From: Verticillium longisporum
Lineage: Eukaryota > Ascomycota > Sordariomycetes > Glomerellales > Plectosphaerellaceae
Assembly (NCBI GenBank): GCA_019188255.1
Contig: JAETXT010000010.1
Span: 3,348,001 to 3,412,000 of the forward strand
Length of the DNA: 64,000 nucleotides
Direction: 5' to 3'
Part shown: piece by piece, positions 1 to 10,924 of the stretch
How positions within the stretch are numbered: position 1 is the stretch's first letter
How the letters are laid out: every line of letters begins with the position of its first letter
Made by a program: the position numbers and the translations under genes
The notes under the pieces: generated by a model
What the model saw: only the letters and a program-made list of their open reading frames with translations
Told to the model about the DNA's origin: nothing
Databases searched by the model: none

Positions 1-2363
1 CTAGGCCGATCCTTTACTTATATATATATACTATAGACCTAGTTACTAACTCTAAAGAGAATATAGCTTAGAAACTTAAGGAATAGGTTATAAACCTACC
101 CCCTATATACCTTCTTATATTGATATAGTCGTGGTCATAGGGACTAATAATCTTAAATACTCGAATAATAGTATTATATTAAGATATCCCTCCCTATTAA
201 GGGAGGATATAGGGGTTCTCTATATATATTATAATCCCTAGTTATATAATTAGGATTTATAAAGGCTAGTTATTATAGTTCTATAATTACTATACTATAA
301 TTATTTAGCGGTAATTATAATCCTATAATTACTAATAGGGATTACTTTCCTATAATTACTAATTTATAATTATATAATAGGATCTACCTAATTACTTATC
401 TACTATACTTATAATAAATACCCTACTATAAAAGCTATTATATCCTCGTAAGCTCTATTATAATTATAGTAGTCCTATAAGGACTATTAGATTATTAGCT
501 TTATAGCGGCTAGGCTATAGAGGTCTATAGTAAAATCTTAGATAAAGGAAATATTAGCTAGGATAGGGGAAGAGGGTATATAAGGAGGTATATAAAGATA
601 TAAAAGGAAATAGGTATAAAGGTATTAGCTTAATTAATAAGGAAAGTAAAGTATAATAGGGATAATATATAAATTACTAGGATATAGAAGGGGTAGGGTT
701 AGGGTAATTATTTATAGGATTCTTAGGTATATTAGCTATATTATATAATTTATATATAATATCCTAGAAGATTATTATAATTATTTTCTTATTTATTTCC
801 CTTTACTTTTATAGTACTTTCTATAAGTTATTCTCTTAATTATAAGAACGTTTATTATTAAAGAGGATAATAAATCCGATCTAAGAATTAAAGTCCTTAT
901 TATTAATAAAAGAGCTATTAATAAATATATATAATTAAATAATCGATAGATCGAAGTATATATAATTTAAGCTATAATCTATATTATCGATCTATTATTA
1001 TATATATTTATTAAACTATTTAAAATCGTCCTTCTCTAGGTTCCTAGCTTAGGAAATTATAATAAAATCGAAAGCTATTTTAAGTTAATAAATAGAAGCT
1101 ATATATATATTATAAGCTCTCTAAGCGATAAATTATTACTCTAAATCTAATATCCTTAGAATTACTTATTCTAATCGATTATTTTAACTTTTCTATAGAA
1201 TTTTAAGATTATTAATTCCGATTTTAATAATATAATTATTAAAGACGCCTCTAAATTAGCGTTTAGGATAGAAATAGGCTTTACTCGGAAGCTAGCTCTT
1301 AAGAGCTTTATTTACTCCCTTTCTATAAATATAGGCTCTCTAAGGTTTAGGGTATCGTTAATCTATATTCCGATTAATCTAAAGCTCTCTCTAGCCCTAA
1401 TTAATAGGAGATATAGATTATAGCCTATTAGAACCGCTATTAAGCGCTCTCTATAATATCTCTAATAGGTTATAAACTAATAGAGGCCTAACTCTATAAT
1501 TCTATAGAGTAGCTTAATAATATAGAAAATAGTATTATTAAGGTATTTATATTATAATTCTTTAAGGATATATAGTAGAATATTATATAGTAGATCTATA
1601 GCGCTCTAGGTATAAGCTTAATTAATATCCTAGAGTATTAGCTATTAGCTATATTCCTATAATATTAGTATAATTACTAGGATTAATCGTTAACTATATT
1701 ATATAATCGTAAACGATTATATTAATAGGGTCGTCTTCTCCTAGTCGCTATACCCCTAAACTATTAATCTTAATTTCTTATATAGGGCTTAAGGGAGTCC
1801 TTTTACTTCTCTTATAAGCTAATATCTAAAGATCCTAGTACTAGGGACTATAGATTTATTAATTAGTACGATTACTCTTATTATTAAAAGTAAATTAATC
1901 TCCTCTTAATCGGATTACTTAAATAGTTTCCTAAAGGTCATTATTCTATTTTTATTATATAGTTTAATAGCTAGGTTATAACTTTATTATTCCCTCTTTA
2001 TAATAAATTAACGTTTAACCTATAAACCCTTAATTATATTACTCTTATAATTTATAGAAATTATTTATAATAGATTCTAAGTATATATTATTATTAACTT
2101 CCTAAGTCTTTTATATCGATATAGCTAAATTAGCTCTAGATATTTAAACGATTCTAAGGCCTCTAATATAAGTACTTCTAGAATTCGGATTATAATTATC
2201 TCCTTAATTTCTTAATCTAGCGATCTATTATATAGCTTAACGTATATTCCTTTAAACTCTATTAAGCTATTAACTATATTAACTATAATTATTATATTAA
2301 TAATTAATATAATTTTATAAAATCTAATCTATTTCTCCTACTCTTAGAATATAAAAATATTAC

Positions 2364-2816
2364 TGTAACGAGCACGGGTCGAACAACCGGCCGCAGACAA
2401 GCCCCACGTCAGAGGATCCAGGGTCACTGATAAGATAAGGCTCGCCAAGGCTAGGTCACGTGACGGGATCACCAGGAACAGTGATCCAGGGCTAAGGATC
2501 ACTGTTATGCCTGGATCGCCGTGAGCCGTGATCCAACATAACAGGATCACGACATAACAGTGAGCCATCCAACATGAGCTCACCACCTAACACAACAAGG
2601 ACAGGATGGCAGGTATATAAGGACGGACATTCTGGACTTGTAGATACATTCTTTCTCACGACAGTGATCAATCTAAGTCTTACCTTGTATCCATTGTAAC
2701 GAGTGCGCAATGCCTTACGACACCACATCGTCTCAGAGTCACAACCTAAGCTTCTGCAAACAGCAACCCTAACCCTCTGACAGTGTTCCCCCTTCGGAAG
2801 CTGCCAGGTCGTAACA
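2364..2816 (+). mobile_element. Solo LTR with ATTAC target duplication
   Basis: A 453-bp island of normal composition inside the AT-rich block. It begins TGTAACGA and ends TCGTAACA, the near-mirror TG...CA ends of an LTR, and is flanked on both sides by ATTAC (2359-2363 and 2817-2821), a perfect 5-bp target-site duplication. Near 2612 a GGTATATAAGG stretch resembles a U3 TATA box on the + strand, which suggests the orientation. No internal coding region is present, so it is a solo LTR left by LTR-LTR recombination. It carries none of the transitions that saturate its surroundings. Confidence 0.85.
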
Positions 2817-3159
2817 ATTACTTCTTAGCTCTAGCGATCTTAGTAATAATTATTTTATATCTAGCTTATTATATATATTTAATATATTATTAACCTTTTA
2901 CTTAGCGATTATTCGCTATAATTCCGCTATTACTTTATTAATAGCTTTAATATATTACGCTTAAATTATTATAAATATTAAGTTAGCGGTTATCCTAAAT
3001 ATAGCCCCGAATACGAATAGTATTAATATTAGACTATTAAGCCTAATAATATTATTTACCGCTTTAATTATTCCTTAGAATAGCGATTCTAGGCTTATAT
3101 TATAAGATTTAGTTTTTAAGATCTCGTACGCTCTATATATTAGTTTATAATAGCTCTTA

Positions 3160-3860
3160 ACTTTATTTATTAATTAATAGGCCTCTATAGGGATCTAATA
3201 ATAGGTTATACCTAGGAGGCGTACCTCTACCCTAAATTCTATAGAAGCGAAGTTAATTCTAGCATTAATAGTTACGATATCTAGAGGGCTTAGGTATATA
3301 TCTAATTAATACCTCTTAAGTACCTCCTATATTATATAAACTATAAAATTAAGAATAAAAGTTATAGATTAGAATCTAGTATTTATATCGATTATATAAA
3401 GAACGGGCTTTCTATTAAAGTATATAATATCGTTTAAAATCTTATAATTAAAGTCGATATTTAACCTTAGAGCGAACTTAAAGCGCTATAAGGATTTCCT
3501 TTTAATTTAATAATAATAATAGAAATAGTTTATTAGCTCTAAAGCGTTTTAATCTATATCGTAATCTATTCTTTAAAGTAGATTCTATAATTTCTTAATT
3601 AATAGATAGCTAAAACGCTTATAAACTTAATAGAGCTCTATTTCTATTAGAAATATTACTCTATCGCTCTCTATTCCTATTATATATATAATCCTTAAAT
3701 TAATATAGGTTTTCGTATCTAGGAAGAACTAGGGATAGCCTTATTTACGGAATATAGGTATATACTCTTAGAGCTCCCCGATATACTTTACTAGCTCGTT
3801 ATATATATTATCTAAGTAAACTCCGAGATCGTCTATATCCTTAATATATAATAGGAATAA
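3160..3860 (-). pseudogene. Retroelement integrase core, RIP-killed
   Basis: Reading the minus strand from about 3860 down to 3160 gives one continuous frame interrupted only by TAA/TAG codons where Gln or Trp would be expected. Recognisable pieces are ELINYFYYY, RFKFALR, DIIYFNRKPVLYIIDINTRF, and further on DIVTINARINFAS followed by EFRVEVRLLGI. The spacing of the first Asp segment and the second block (normally an H/N-D-A-G-T-N-F type motif) fits the catalytic core of fungal retrotransposon integrases. No frame change is needed over more than 100 codons, so decay was by point transitions. The family (copia versus another pol type) is an inference from similarity of pattern. Confidence 0.65.
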
Positions 3861-6412
3861 GGTATTTATTAAGATAATATAGAATATAATTCTCTTAATT
3901 AATATTAGAATAATAATCTCCTTTATAATAGATATTATATTTCCTATTCTAAATCTTATTCTAGCCCCTATTCTTTATTTATTAATTATTAAGCCTAGAA
4001 TTAAAGCTATTAAGGCCCTAGTTTACGAAGCCCTTATTATAGAAACTAATATTATACCTATATTAAGGATAATACTATACTATATAGAAGTATTATTAAT
4101 CTAATATTAACTAAATATTTACTTTATTAAAGCTATCCCTTTAATTTTATAATTATTCCCTCTAATCCTATATTAGAATGATTTATTTATTAGGAAATAT
4201 ATTATATAAGTATTTATTAGTTCGCTTTCGGGATTAGATTTATATAGATCCTCTACTCTTAGCCCTTCTAAATCTTCGTAATCTAAGCTCTTAATAAGCT
4301 CTATAGCTATTAAGAATTAATAGTATCCCTTCTATTAATCCCTATATACTTCCTATATACGTTTCTATTACTCCTTCGAATATTATTATTCCTTAAGAGA
4401 GTACTTTATTAATTTATAATCTAATTTAGAATATATTTAATATTTACGAGTTTTAATCCTAGAATCTTAGTAATCGTTAATTCTATAGAATAATTACTCT
4501 CTATAATCTCCCCTTCTATTAATTTAGTAATAGCTATTTCCGCCCTTATAATATTTATTAATATAAAAATATTTAAATATTCTAATATTCTTTTCTACCT
4601 TTAATATACTCTTAAGCTAAGTGGATAATATATTAAAAGATCGCTCTAGCTTTATTAATATAATCCTTAGCTCTAGGATACTTTAAATTACTTTTAGAGT
4701 ATTTATATATAGATAAGTCTCTTTTTAGAACGCTAAGCTAAGTACTCTCTAATATTATTAAAGTTTATCTAGAAAGATCTAGAGAATTTCTATTTATAGC
4801 TTTCTTATATTCTCGGGCTTTATAATAATAGAATTAAATATTATAAAGCTCTAATTTATATAATACTAAGCTCTATTAATCTCTAAATTAAACTATTATT
4901 TAATCTTTAAATATATTTATTAGATTCTTATATTCTTATTTATATATTCTAAGAAGAAAACTTATATATATTCTAAAAGTATATTCGAGAAGAGCGTATA
5001 GAGCTATATATACTAGATTTATAAGAGCTTATATATATCTATAAAGATATATATTTTATCGTCTAAGATATTATAAATCTCCTTAAAATAATTATTCTCT
5101 TTATTCTAAAATAATACGAATTACTTAATTATAGCTCTATGGATTAATAAATTTATTAATTTATATAATAATAGAGTATAATATTAAGCTACTAAATTCT
5201 AAATATTATTTAGAGGTAGGGTCTTATTTTATTATAAATAAAGTATAATCTCTTATTAATTAGATTATTTATTCTATTAATTAAATAACCCTAAAATATA
5301 AAATTAATAAAGATCTATCCTCTTATTTTATATAACTCGAATTTAGGATAATTAAATAGTCCTTATTATAAATAATCGCTTATCGTCTAATTATTCTCGC
5401 TATTCCTCTATTCTATAGAATATTAAATTATAATTAATATTATTCTTTAATATATTAACGTTAAATATCTCCTCTTATAATAATATCGGAATTAATCTCT
5501 TTAATATTTTAATATTTATTACTTTTAGAAAAGGGATCCCGCGATCTATAAAATATACCTTTAATACTCGAGAGATCGTTAAATTATAAGAATCGAAATC
5601 CTCTTTATTTTAGCTTTAGAAGTCTTTAATAAACGCTTCTAAGAAATAAACTCCTTTTATATTTCTATATACGTTTATTATTTTAATAATCTAAGCGTTC
5701 TTAAGATCTATAGATATTAAGTTTAATAATCCTAGGAATTATAATTCTATATTATTTACGATAAAATCGATATCGAGATCCTTCTTAACCCTCTAAATAA
5801 AGTATATAATATTAATATCCTTTAGAATAGTATTAAACTCTTATTATAGCTTTTTAGCGCTCTTTAGCTCTATTATAGAGCTATTATTATAATCTAAAGA
5901 GCTTATTATTACTAGGTTTATAAAGCTCTAATATAAATAATTAATTATTCTATATAGCTTTATTTTTCGGGTTTTATAGCTAGCGATATAGCTTAATAGT
6001 AATCTTAATCGTAGGAATCCTAAAATACCCGAAATAGATAATACTCTTATAAATTACGTAATAAGGGAATTCCTTATTACTAAGCTTATATAAGAATCCT
6101 AAAATACTTAAAAATAAAATAGTACTTTTACGATTACTTATAAAGCGTAATCGATAAGCTTATATATAGTAAATATACTATTTATAGGATCGATCTTAAT
6201 TTCTCTAGCTCTAGCTATTCTATATTACGTTAAACGTAATACTAATTAGTATTAAGAGGGCTTTACTATTTATATAAACCCTAATCTAGTACTTCCGCTA
6301 TATATACGAGCTCTAAATAGGTAGGGTATCTAATAAGTCTTATAATAGTTAATTCTTATATAATTCTTATCTCCCTAAGTAACTACTACCTACGTAAGTT
6401 AGATATACCTAT

Positions 6413-6461
6413 CTGCTCTTAGCGATCACGTAAGCCGTAGTTTACGTGCTCCTGAGAGCAG
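6413..6461. repeat. Imperfect inverted repeat at the RIP boundary
   Basis: The arms CTGCTCT...CACGTAA (6413-6433) and TTACGTG...AGAGCAG (6441-6461) pair at their outer 7 and inner 7 bases, with a mismatched centre. The repeat sits exactly where AT-rich DNA turns into normal DNA. It could be an element terminus or an excision scar. It is followed by three short AGATATC repeats (6470-6495). Confidence 0.5.
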
Positions 6462-6691
6462 TGGATCCCAGATATCCCAGATATCTTAGATATCCCTATC
6501 CTAACTATAGAGTTCCCTAATATTGGTTCAACAAGCTCGGAGTCTGTGAGCTGATTCAAGTGCTCAATGTGCCGTGGGTTGGCAAGTAATGCCTCTTGTT
6601 CCTGATTGGCTGACAGGAAAAGCTTGATTCGCTTGTTGCGGTGCAGGTCTCGCTTCATGCCAGAGATATATGTGACCTTAGGAGCTGGCAT
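6419..6691 (-). pseudogene. Truncated paralogue of the 7.0-8.6 kb gene
   Basis: Short minus-strand frame starting at an ATG (6691). It shares a block with the N-terminus of the next gene: KRIKLFLSAN here against KRIKLFASAN there, then an R-IE-L-L-DSEL pattern at the same spacing. After DSELVEPI the similarity ends and the frame runs into the inverted repeat and the RIP block, so the rest of the gene is missing. I do not recognise the family. The reading is a tandem duplicate whose 3' part was lost when the retroelement block arrived, and it is probably not functional. Confidence 0.55.
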
Positions 6692-7024
6692 TTTGGCAAA
6701 GGCAGCGCGTGGGTGTGTCTTGCCGAGTTGATAGATTGTGCATGCGATGGACTGTCGGAAACGAAGGTTCAGAGGAGACCGGCTTGAGTAGCCGCGAGGT
6801 GGCGGGGAAGTGAGAGTTTATAAAGGTACCCAGGTTGCATCAGGTGAATTTCGGACCTGCCGCTTTGGCGGTTGCTTGGCATCTGAGGAACTCATGAAGG
6901 AAGGAAGTGTAACTGCGATATTCCAGCTAATCAATATCAAGCATGACTGCCCCAATAACTACAATTTGAAGGAGAGGCCAGGTAAATTGGCTTCAGCAGC
7001 CTGTATTTTCTGAATTCCATGAAT
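6692..7024. other. Intergenic, nothing recognised
   Basis: Normal-composition DNA between the paralogue fragment and the end of the split gene. A short + frame (6810-7013) has no recognisable motif and no supporting signals. Confidence 0.5.
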
Positions 7025-8569
7025 TCAGGATCCACGAAGAGGACAGACGATACCAAAAGTTTCATGCGCAAAGTTTGCCTTCTGAGTATAGTATGTTAAT
7101 CCTGAAGCCCGTACCCGATACAGCCTCATATTGAGACGATATGCTGGATAACTGTCGTAAGTCCTTTCCAGATAAGCAATCACTGGAATGTCCCTAAGGG
7201 TGCAACTATCACAGGTCGCTCGCTCCATCACGACCGTGTCGTTAAGCTCTTGCTCGGCTTTCACAATTTCAATGTCGGCAGTGGGAAAAAGTCATTTGCT
7301 ACCTAGTATAGGGAATTGCCATGACTGGGAAGAAAACGATGGCTATTGTCAAATATTCCACATGGGAAAAGCTTCGAAGAACTCCCTGCGAAATTTCAAG
7401 ACATTTAGTCCCACGTCAGGGCCCGTGTACACAGAACACACGCTACCCGCCTCGCCAATCATGTTGGGATTCTCGTTGGGGATGAAATGTCTTTTCATAA
7501 ATGCCAAGTCCCTGAAACGGCCAAATCGGGGAGTCCATTTGCTTAGTGTCGATTCCCCAGCTGCGAGCTTTCGAACGTACTCGCGGCCTTCGTATTTGAC
7601 TTGCTGCATGTTAAGATAAAGTGCTCGGTCTAGCAAGAAGCGCTCGCAGGCGCGGAGCAAGGAACCGGTTGGGACACGGTAGCCTCGCCCCTCATGTTTG
7701 GCTAAGGAGCGTTTCACCCAACGTCCATTGATCATAGCTCCGACTCGGAAATGTAAGATTTTCTCTTCAAAGAAGCAGCCCTGGGTTGACATGCATAGTG
7801 CATATGCGCATACTGGTTCCGATGCTTTTCACGATGTATTAGTTGTGTTCCATTGCAGAGTAGATTGACTGTGACTTACAGTTTGTTTCGCCAACTGGTA
7901 AGAGGTATTCGTGTTCGAATGCGCGTTCGGGATCAGATTCGATCATGTCACACAGCAGGATCTCATCCATTTCCCTCCTTTGCGGTTGCCCAACTGGTTT
8001 CCAAGACGTCCATCTCTCATCGAAGATTGGTGCAAGAAGGTGCTCGACAACTTTCGGGTCTGGATGTGGGCAAGCGGGTTGCAAAAAAAATGAGACGTAC
8101 CAGATCCCTCCCCCATAACCATTCCTACTACCCAGCTATTCAGCTATACATTTCTATAACGACTCCAGAGCTTCAGTCTAGGCGAAAAGCCTTTCTTTAA
8201 AATAGTGTACATTATACTGATCTATAAACTCAATAGTCACTATAATTCTAGATCTTGTAGGTGTCTCGTAGTAGTGTTGTGCAGTTATTCTAGGTAGAGG
8301 GGCTGGGGTGAAGCATTCAGTACGTCTCATTTTTTTTGCAACCCGCTTGGTGGGCTACCGCCAAGTGCAGTTGAGCATTCCACGACGATATTTCGCAAAT
8401 CGAGAAGCTCGGAGTCCCTGAGATGATGCAACCCCTCAATACGTCGTGCACGCTTGTACTCTCCGTCTTCTACCTCGTTAGCCGATGCGAAGAGCTTGAT
8501 TCGCTTGCGGGGGCCTTCCTCGTCCGCATCAGACGACTCGGGTCCCCGTTTTTTCTCGGGAGGCGACAT
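7025..8569 (-). pseudogene. Unknown-family gene split by an inverted-repeat element
   Basis: N-terminal part 8569 to about 8350 (MSPPEKKRGPESS, then KRIKLFASAN). Reading frame resumes at 8070 after the 279-bp element, with VVEHLLAPIFDERW and EMDEILLCDMIES. A 67-bp intron follows (7813-7879, GTAAGT...CCAG, CTAAT branch), joining in frame to the exon with FRVGAMINGRWVKRS and KWTPRFGRFRDLAFMKRH. After FPMWNI come TGA and TAG two codons apart. Beyond them a possible 45-bp intron (GTAGCA...GAAAG, 7260-7304) would join in frame to a last block with AEQELND and YLERTYDSYPAYRLNM. Removing the element plus one copy of the duplication restores the frame. No known domain recognised. As it stands the gene is broken by the insertion and probably by the two stops. 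Confidence 0.6.
8071..8349. mobile_element. 279-bp MITE-like element, 30-bp perfect TIRs
   Basis: Bases 8071-8100 (CAAGCGGGTTGC, A8, TGAGACGTAC) are the exact reverse complement of 8320-8349. GTGGG stands directly outside both ends (8066-8070 and 8350-8354), a 5-bp target-site duplication. The 219-bp interior has no coding capacity, as expected of a non-autonomous MITE. The boundaries are independently supported: deleting the element and one GTGGG rejoins the host gene in frame. A 5-bp duplication does not match the usual TA (mariner), 8-bp (hAT) or 9-bp (Mutator) classes, so the superfamily is left open. Confidence 0.85.
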
Positions 8570-9323
8570 CCTGCCGACCTAAACTGAGCGGTGGTGTTTT
8601 TTGAAGCCGTAAGTACGTCTTCACGAGTGTGGTCAAGTAGCAGGGATAGACCTGGTACAGGAAGGTCAAGATGGCTTCTAAAGGCGTAGACAGGCAAATT
8701 GAAGCGTGACTGCCGCCTTTTCTTCCAGGGGACGGTACAAGGAAAGTGAATCTGATCCAGGACCTTCTCTGCCCGCGTTTCCGAGACAGATTGGGAAAGA
8801 ACCTACAAGCTGCGGAACGGTGGCGAATATAGCAGCATGCGCATTCAGGACGCTTCGCTCTGCGCCCTGTCGACCAGAAATCCAGGTCTGTCGTTCATTC
8901 GGCCATATCTCATCTGAACAATATGTTTGTCTTTCACAATGTAAGTAGATATATGTTTCCATTCAATGCCAGACTAGGTACATCAGGCAGCCATGAGCGG
9001 ATGCTGAGGTGAAGCTGATGAGGAAGGAGAGTAAGAGAACGACACCCACCACAGCTGACTGCTGGACATGGTGAAGTGGGGCGGGGCGGGTCCGCATCGG
9101 GCGACAGCGGCCCGCTGGGCAGGAACTTAATTCAGATTCCCCCAACTCCAAGTCGTCTCCATTCACGAACCTTCGCGACGGTAAAGCCCAGCAATAGTCC
9201 ATGCCAGGCTCCGTGCCCTGCGCAGATATCCTAATGGGGCTTCCCCCCACGTTCAGGTCATTTTCCACTGCCTTCTTTTGTGCTTCGAGCTGTACGTCTG
9301 CCTGAGCCCTCGACAGAATCCGA
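8570..9323. other. Intergenic, nothing recognised
   Basis: Several short overlapping frames on both strands (8678-8962, 8963-9529) lack recognisable motifs. The latter is antisense to the APH-like pseudogene. It probably holds promoters of the two flanking broken genes. Confidence 0.4.
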
Positions 9324-10145
9324 ATGGCTTCTCCGGCTCCGACGCCAGGACGTGTTATCCGAACACTCGTCCTTCTTGTTGTTAAAGCGAGATACCACAA
9401 GCTCTTGCGGCGATTCTGGAGAAAACAACCGGGCCTTCTCCACATCTTCAATATCTGCATCAAGACCAAACCAGACGAGAACCTGACCGAAGCCCACGCC
9501 ATGCGATTTATCGCCAGCCATACCTCCATCCCCGTGCCGTTGGTTTATTACGCATTCACCTATAAAGGGGACTCATACATCGTCATGCGCCATATCAAAG
9601 GACAAATGGCAGGGCGTGGTTGGCCAAGCCGCACAGAAGAATCGAAAATGCGAATTCTGGACCAGCTACGCCGTATGATCACGGAGCTTCGCTCGGTTCC
9701 TCCCCCCGAAGGGCAAGGCGTCAGCAGCATCGATGGTGGGCCTTTCTATGACTGTCGTCTGCCATCCCGGCTCTAATGGGGCCCGTACGGTACTGTACGC
9801 GAGTTCCATGAAGCGCTCGTCAACGGCATGAATCTGGATGCTGACTACACGCTCGCTGCCGACCTTTCCGAGCTGTTTGAGTTCTATCGGCAATCAGGGA
9901 ACGAGCTCGTCTTAACTCACGGTGATCTAAGCAGCCTTATTATTCTGGTGCGGGGAGATACCGTTGTGGGAATCGTGGATTGGGAGACGGCAGGATGGTT
10001 CCCAGTATACTGGGAGTATACCTGTGCGAAGTATGTTAATCTTCAAAATCCATTCTGGGCAGACCCGGTGGATCAGTTTCTAGTGCCCATGCCGGACGAG
10101 TTAAAGATGGAAACCATTAGACGTAAGTATTTTGGTGACTTCTGA
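9324..10145 (+). pseudogene. APH-family phosphotransferase pseudogene
   Basis: Fungal aminoglycoside-phosphotransferase-like (APH, PF01636) small-molecule kinase fold. Visible motifs: ICIKTKPDENLTEAHAMRF (beta-3 Lys and alpha-C region), SIPVPLVYYAF, YIVMRHIKGQMAGRGW (hinge), THGDLSS (catalytic loop), GIVDWETAGWFPVYWEY (metal-binding D-W) and RRKYFGDF at the C-terminus. Two lesions stand out. An in-frame TAA at 9774-9776 splits the protein between LPSRL and WGPYGT, and the catalytic-loop Asn expected in HGDLxxxN is Ile (SLIILV). CAA to TAA would be a RIP-type change, though the gene as a whole is not saturated. The extreme N-terminus is uncertain because another frame is open there. If a stop-free allele exists elsewhere, the Asn loss would still argue against kinase activity. 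Confidence 0.7.
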
Positions 10146-10440
10146 CAAATTCATTTTGATTCTCCCTGCGTCCGCCTTCCTTGGCTGTGTCGGACAGTCT
10201 ACCTAGCTGACACGGGTACGCCCTAAACCCTTGAGATAGTCTTTTCGGGTCGGGAATGCGTAGTCCCAGCAGGCTACGCAAGTGAGATTGTTTCTTCACG
10301 CGGGGAGTCCATCATAGTCGGCAACCGCTGGTAGTGCTCCAGGATCTTTCTATGTGGTAGCGGCCCTGGCGCACTAGCGAGAACTTATAAGGTGGTGAAG
10401 ACGGGAGCCGTTACGGTTCATATTGGTTCTATAGTCGTTC
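10146..10440. other. Intergenic, nothing recognised
   Basis: Short spacer between the APH-like pseudogene and the LTR-like remnant. No signals identified. Confidence 0.4.
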
Positions 10441-10820
10441 TTATCGTTAAGGACGATAATTATATCGGGCTAAGGTATTAGGAGAGCTATTAGCCTTCTA
10501 CTTAAGGACTTGAGGAAAGGGCTCACGAGGGAGATCTTAATAGATAAAGTGATAGTAGAGAGATAAATAGATGAAGGGATATGAGAGGAGGGGAGAGATA
10601 GAAGTCGTTATATCTTAACAAGGAGGTATGTTACGCATAGTGGTGGTTACGTCTCTCGTGCGGCTAGTAATAGAGTTGGGTCTTTGGGACCAGGCAGGCG
10701 TCTCAGGCATGGCCACAGGGCAGGCCCTTCCATCCGTTCCATTCATATCAGTGTATTGGAAAGAGAAACAGATTAAAGATCCTAATAGCCTTGATTTATA
10801 GCTCCCAGAGCTGAACCCAT
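10441..10820. mobile_element. Diverged LTR remnant related to the copia LTR
   Basis: Stretches resemble the LTR at 23641-24357 in the same order: an ATAAAG-GATA-TAG run then GGGGAGAGATA and TATCT (10550-10613) against 23705-23760, and GAGAAA-GATTAAAGAT then TAATAGCC (10764-10791) against 23779-23808. About 150 bp without similarity lies between the two blocks. No ends or target duplication could be identified. This is an old, fragmentary relative, seen by eye only. Confidence 0.45.
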
Positions 10821-10924
10821 GACCACGCCAAAAGAAGGTTCATCAAATTAACACTATATCTATCCATCCCATAAATCGTCACATGCATATGCGCCCATCA
10901 CGCCGCGAGACTGGCTCGTACCCG

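Larger units (their letters stand above)
1..6412 (-). mobile_element. RIP-degraded retroelement block
   Basis: Very AT-rich DNA (TATAAT, CTATTA and TTAATA texture) with no open frame of useful length on either strand outside the 2364-2816 island. On the minus strand a long stretch near 3160-3860 can still be read in one frame as an integrase, broken only by TAA/TAG codons. Lesions by C-to-T and G-to-A transition with no indels are the established mark of RIP in ascomycetes. The block runs off the left edge, so the element type and its LTRs cannot be settled. Composition changes abruptly to normal GC at about 6412. Confidence 0.85.

Noticed and set aside
2766..2777. CCCTAACCCT resembling fungal telomere repeats
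   Set aside because: Under two units, inside the solo LTR; not an internal telomere tract.
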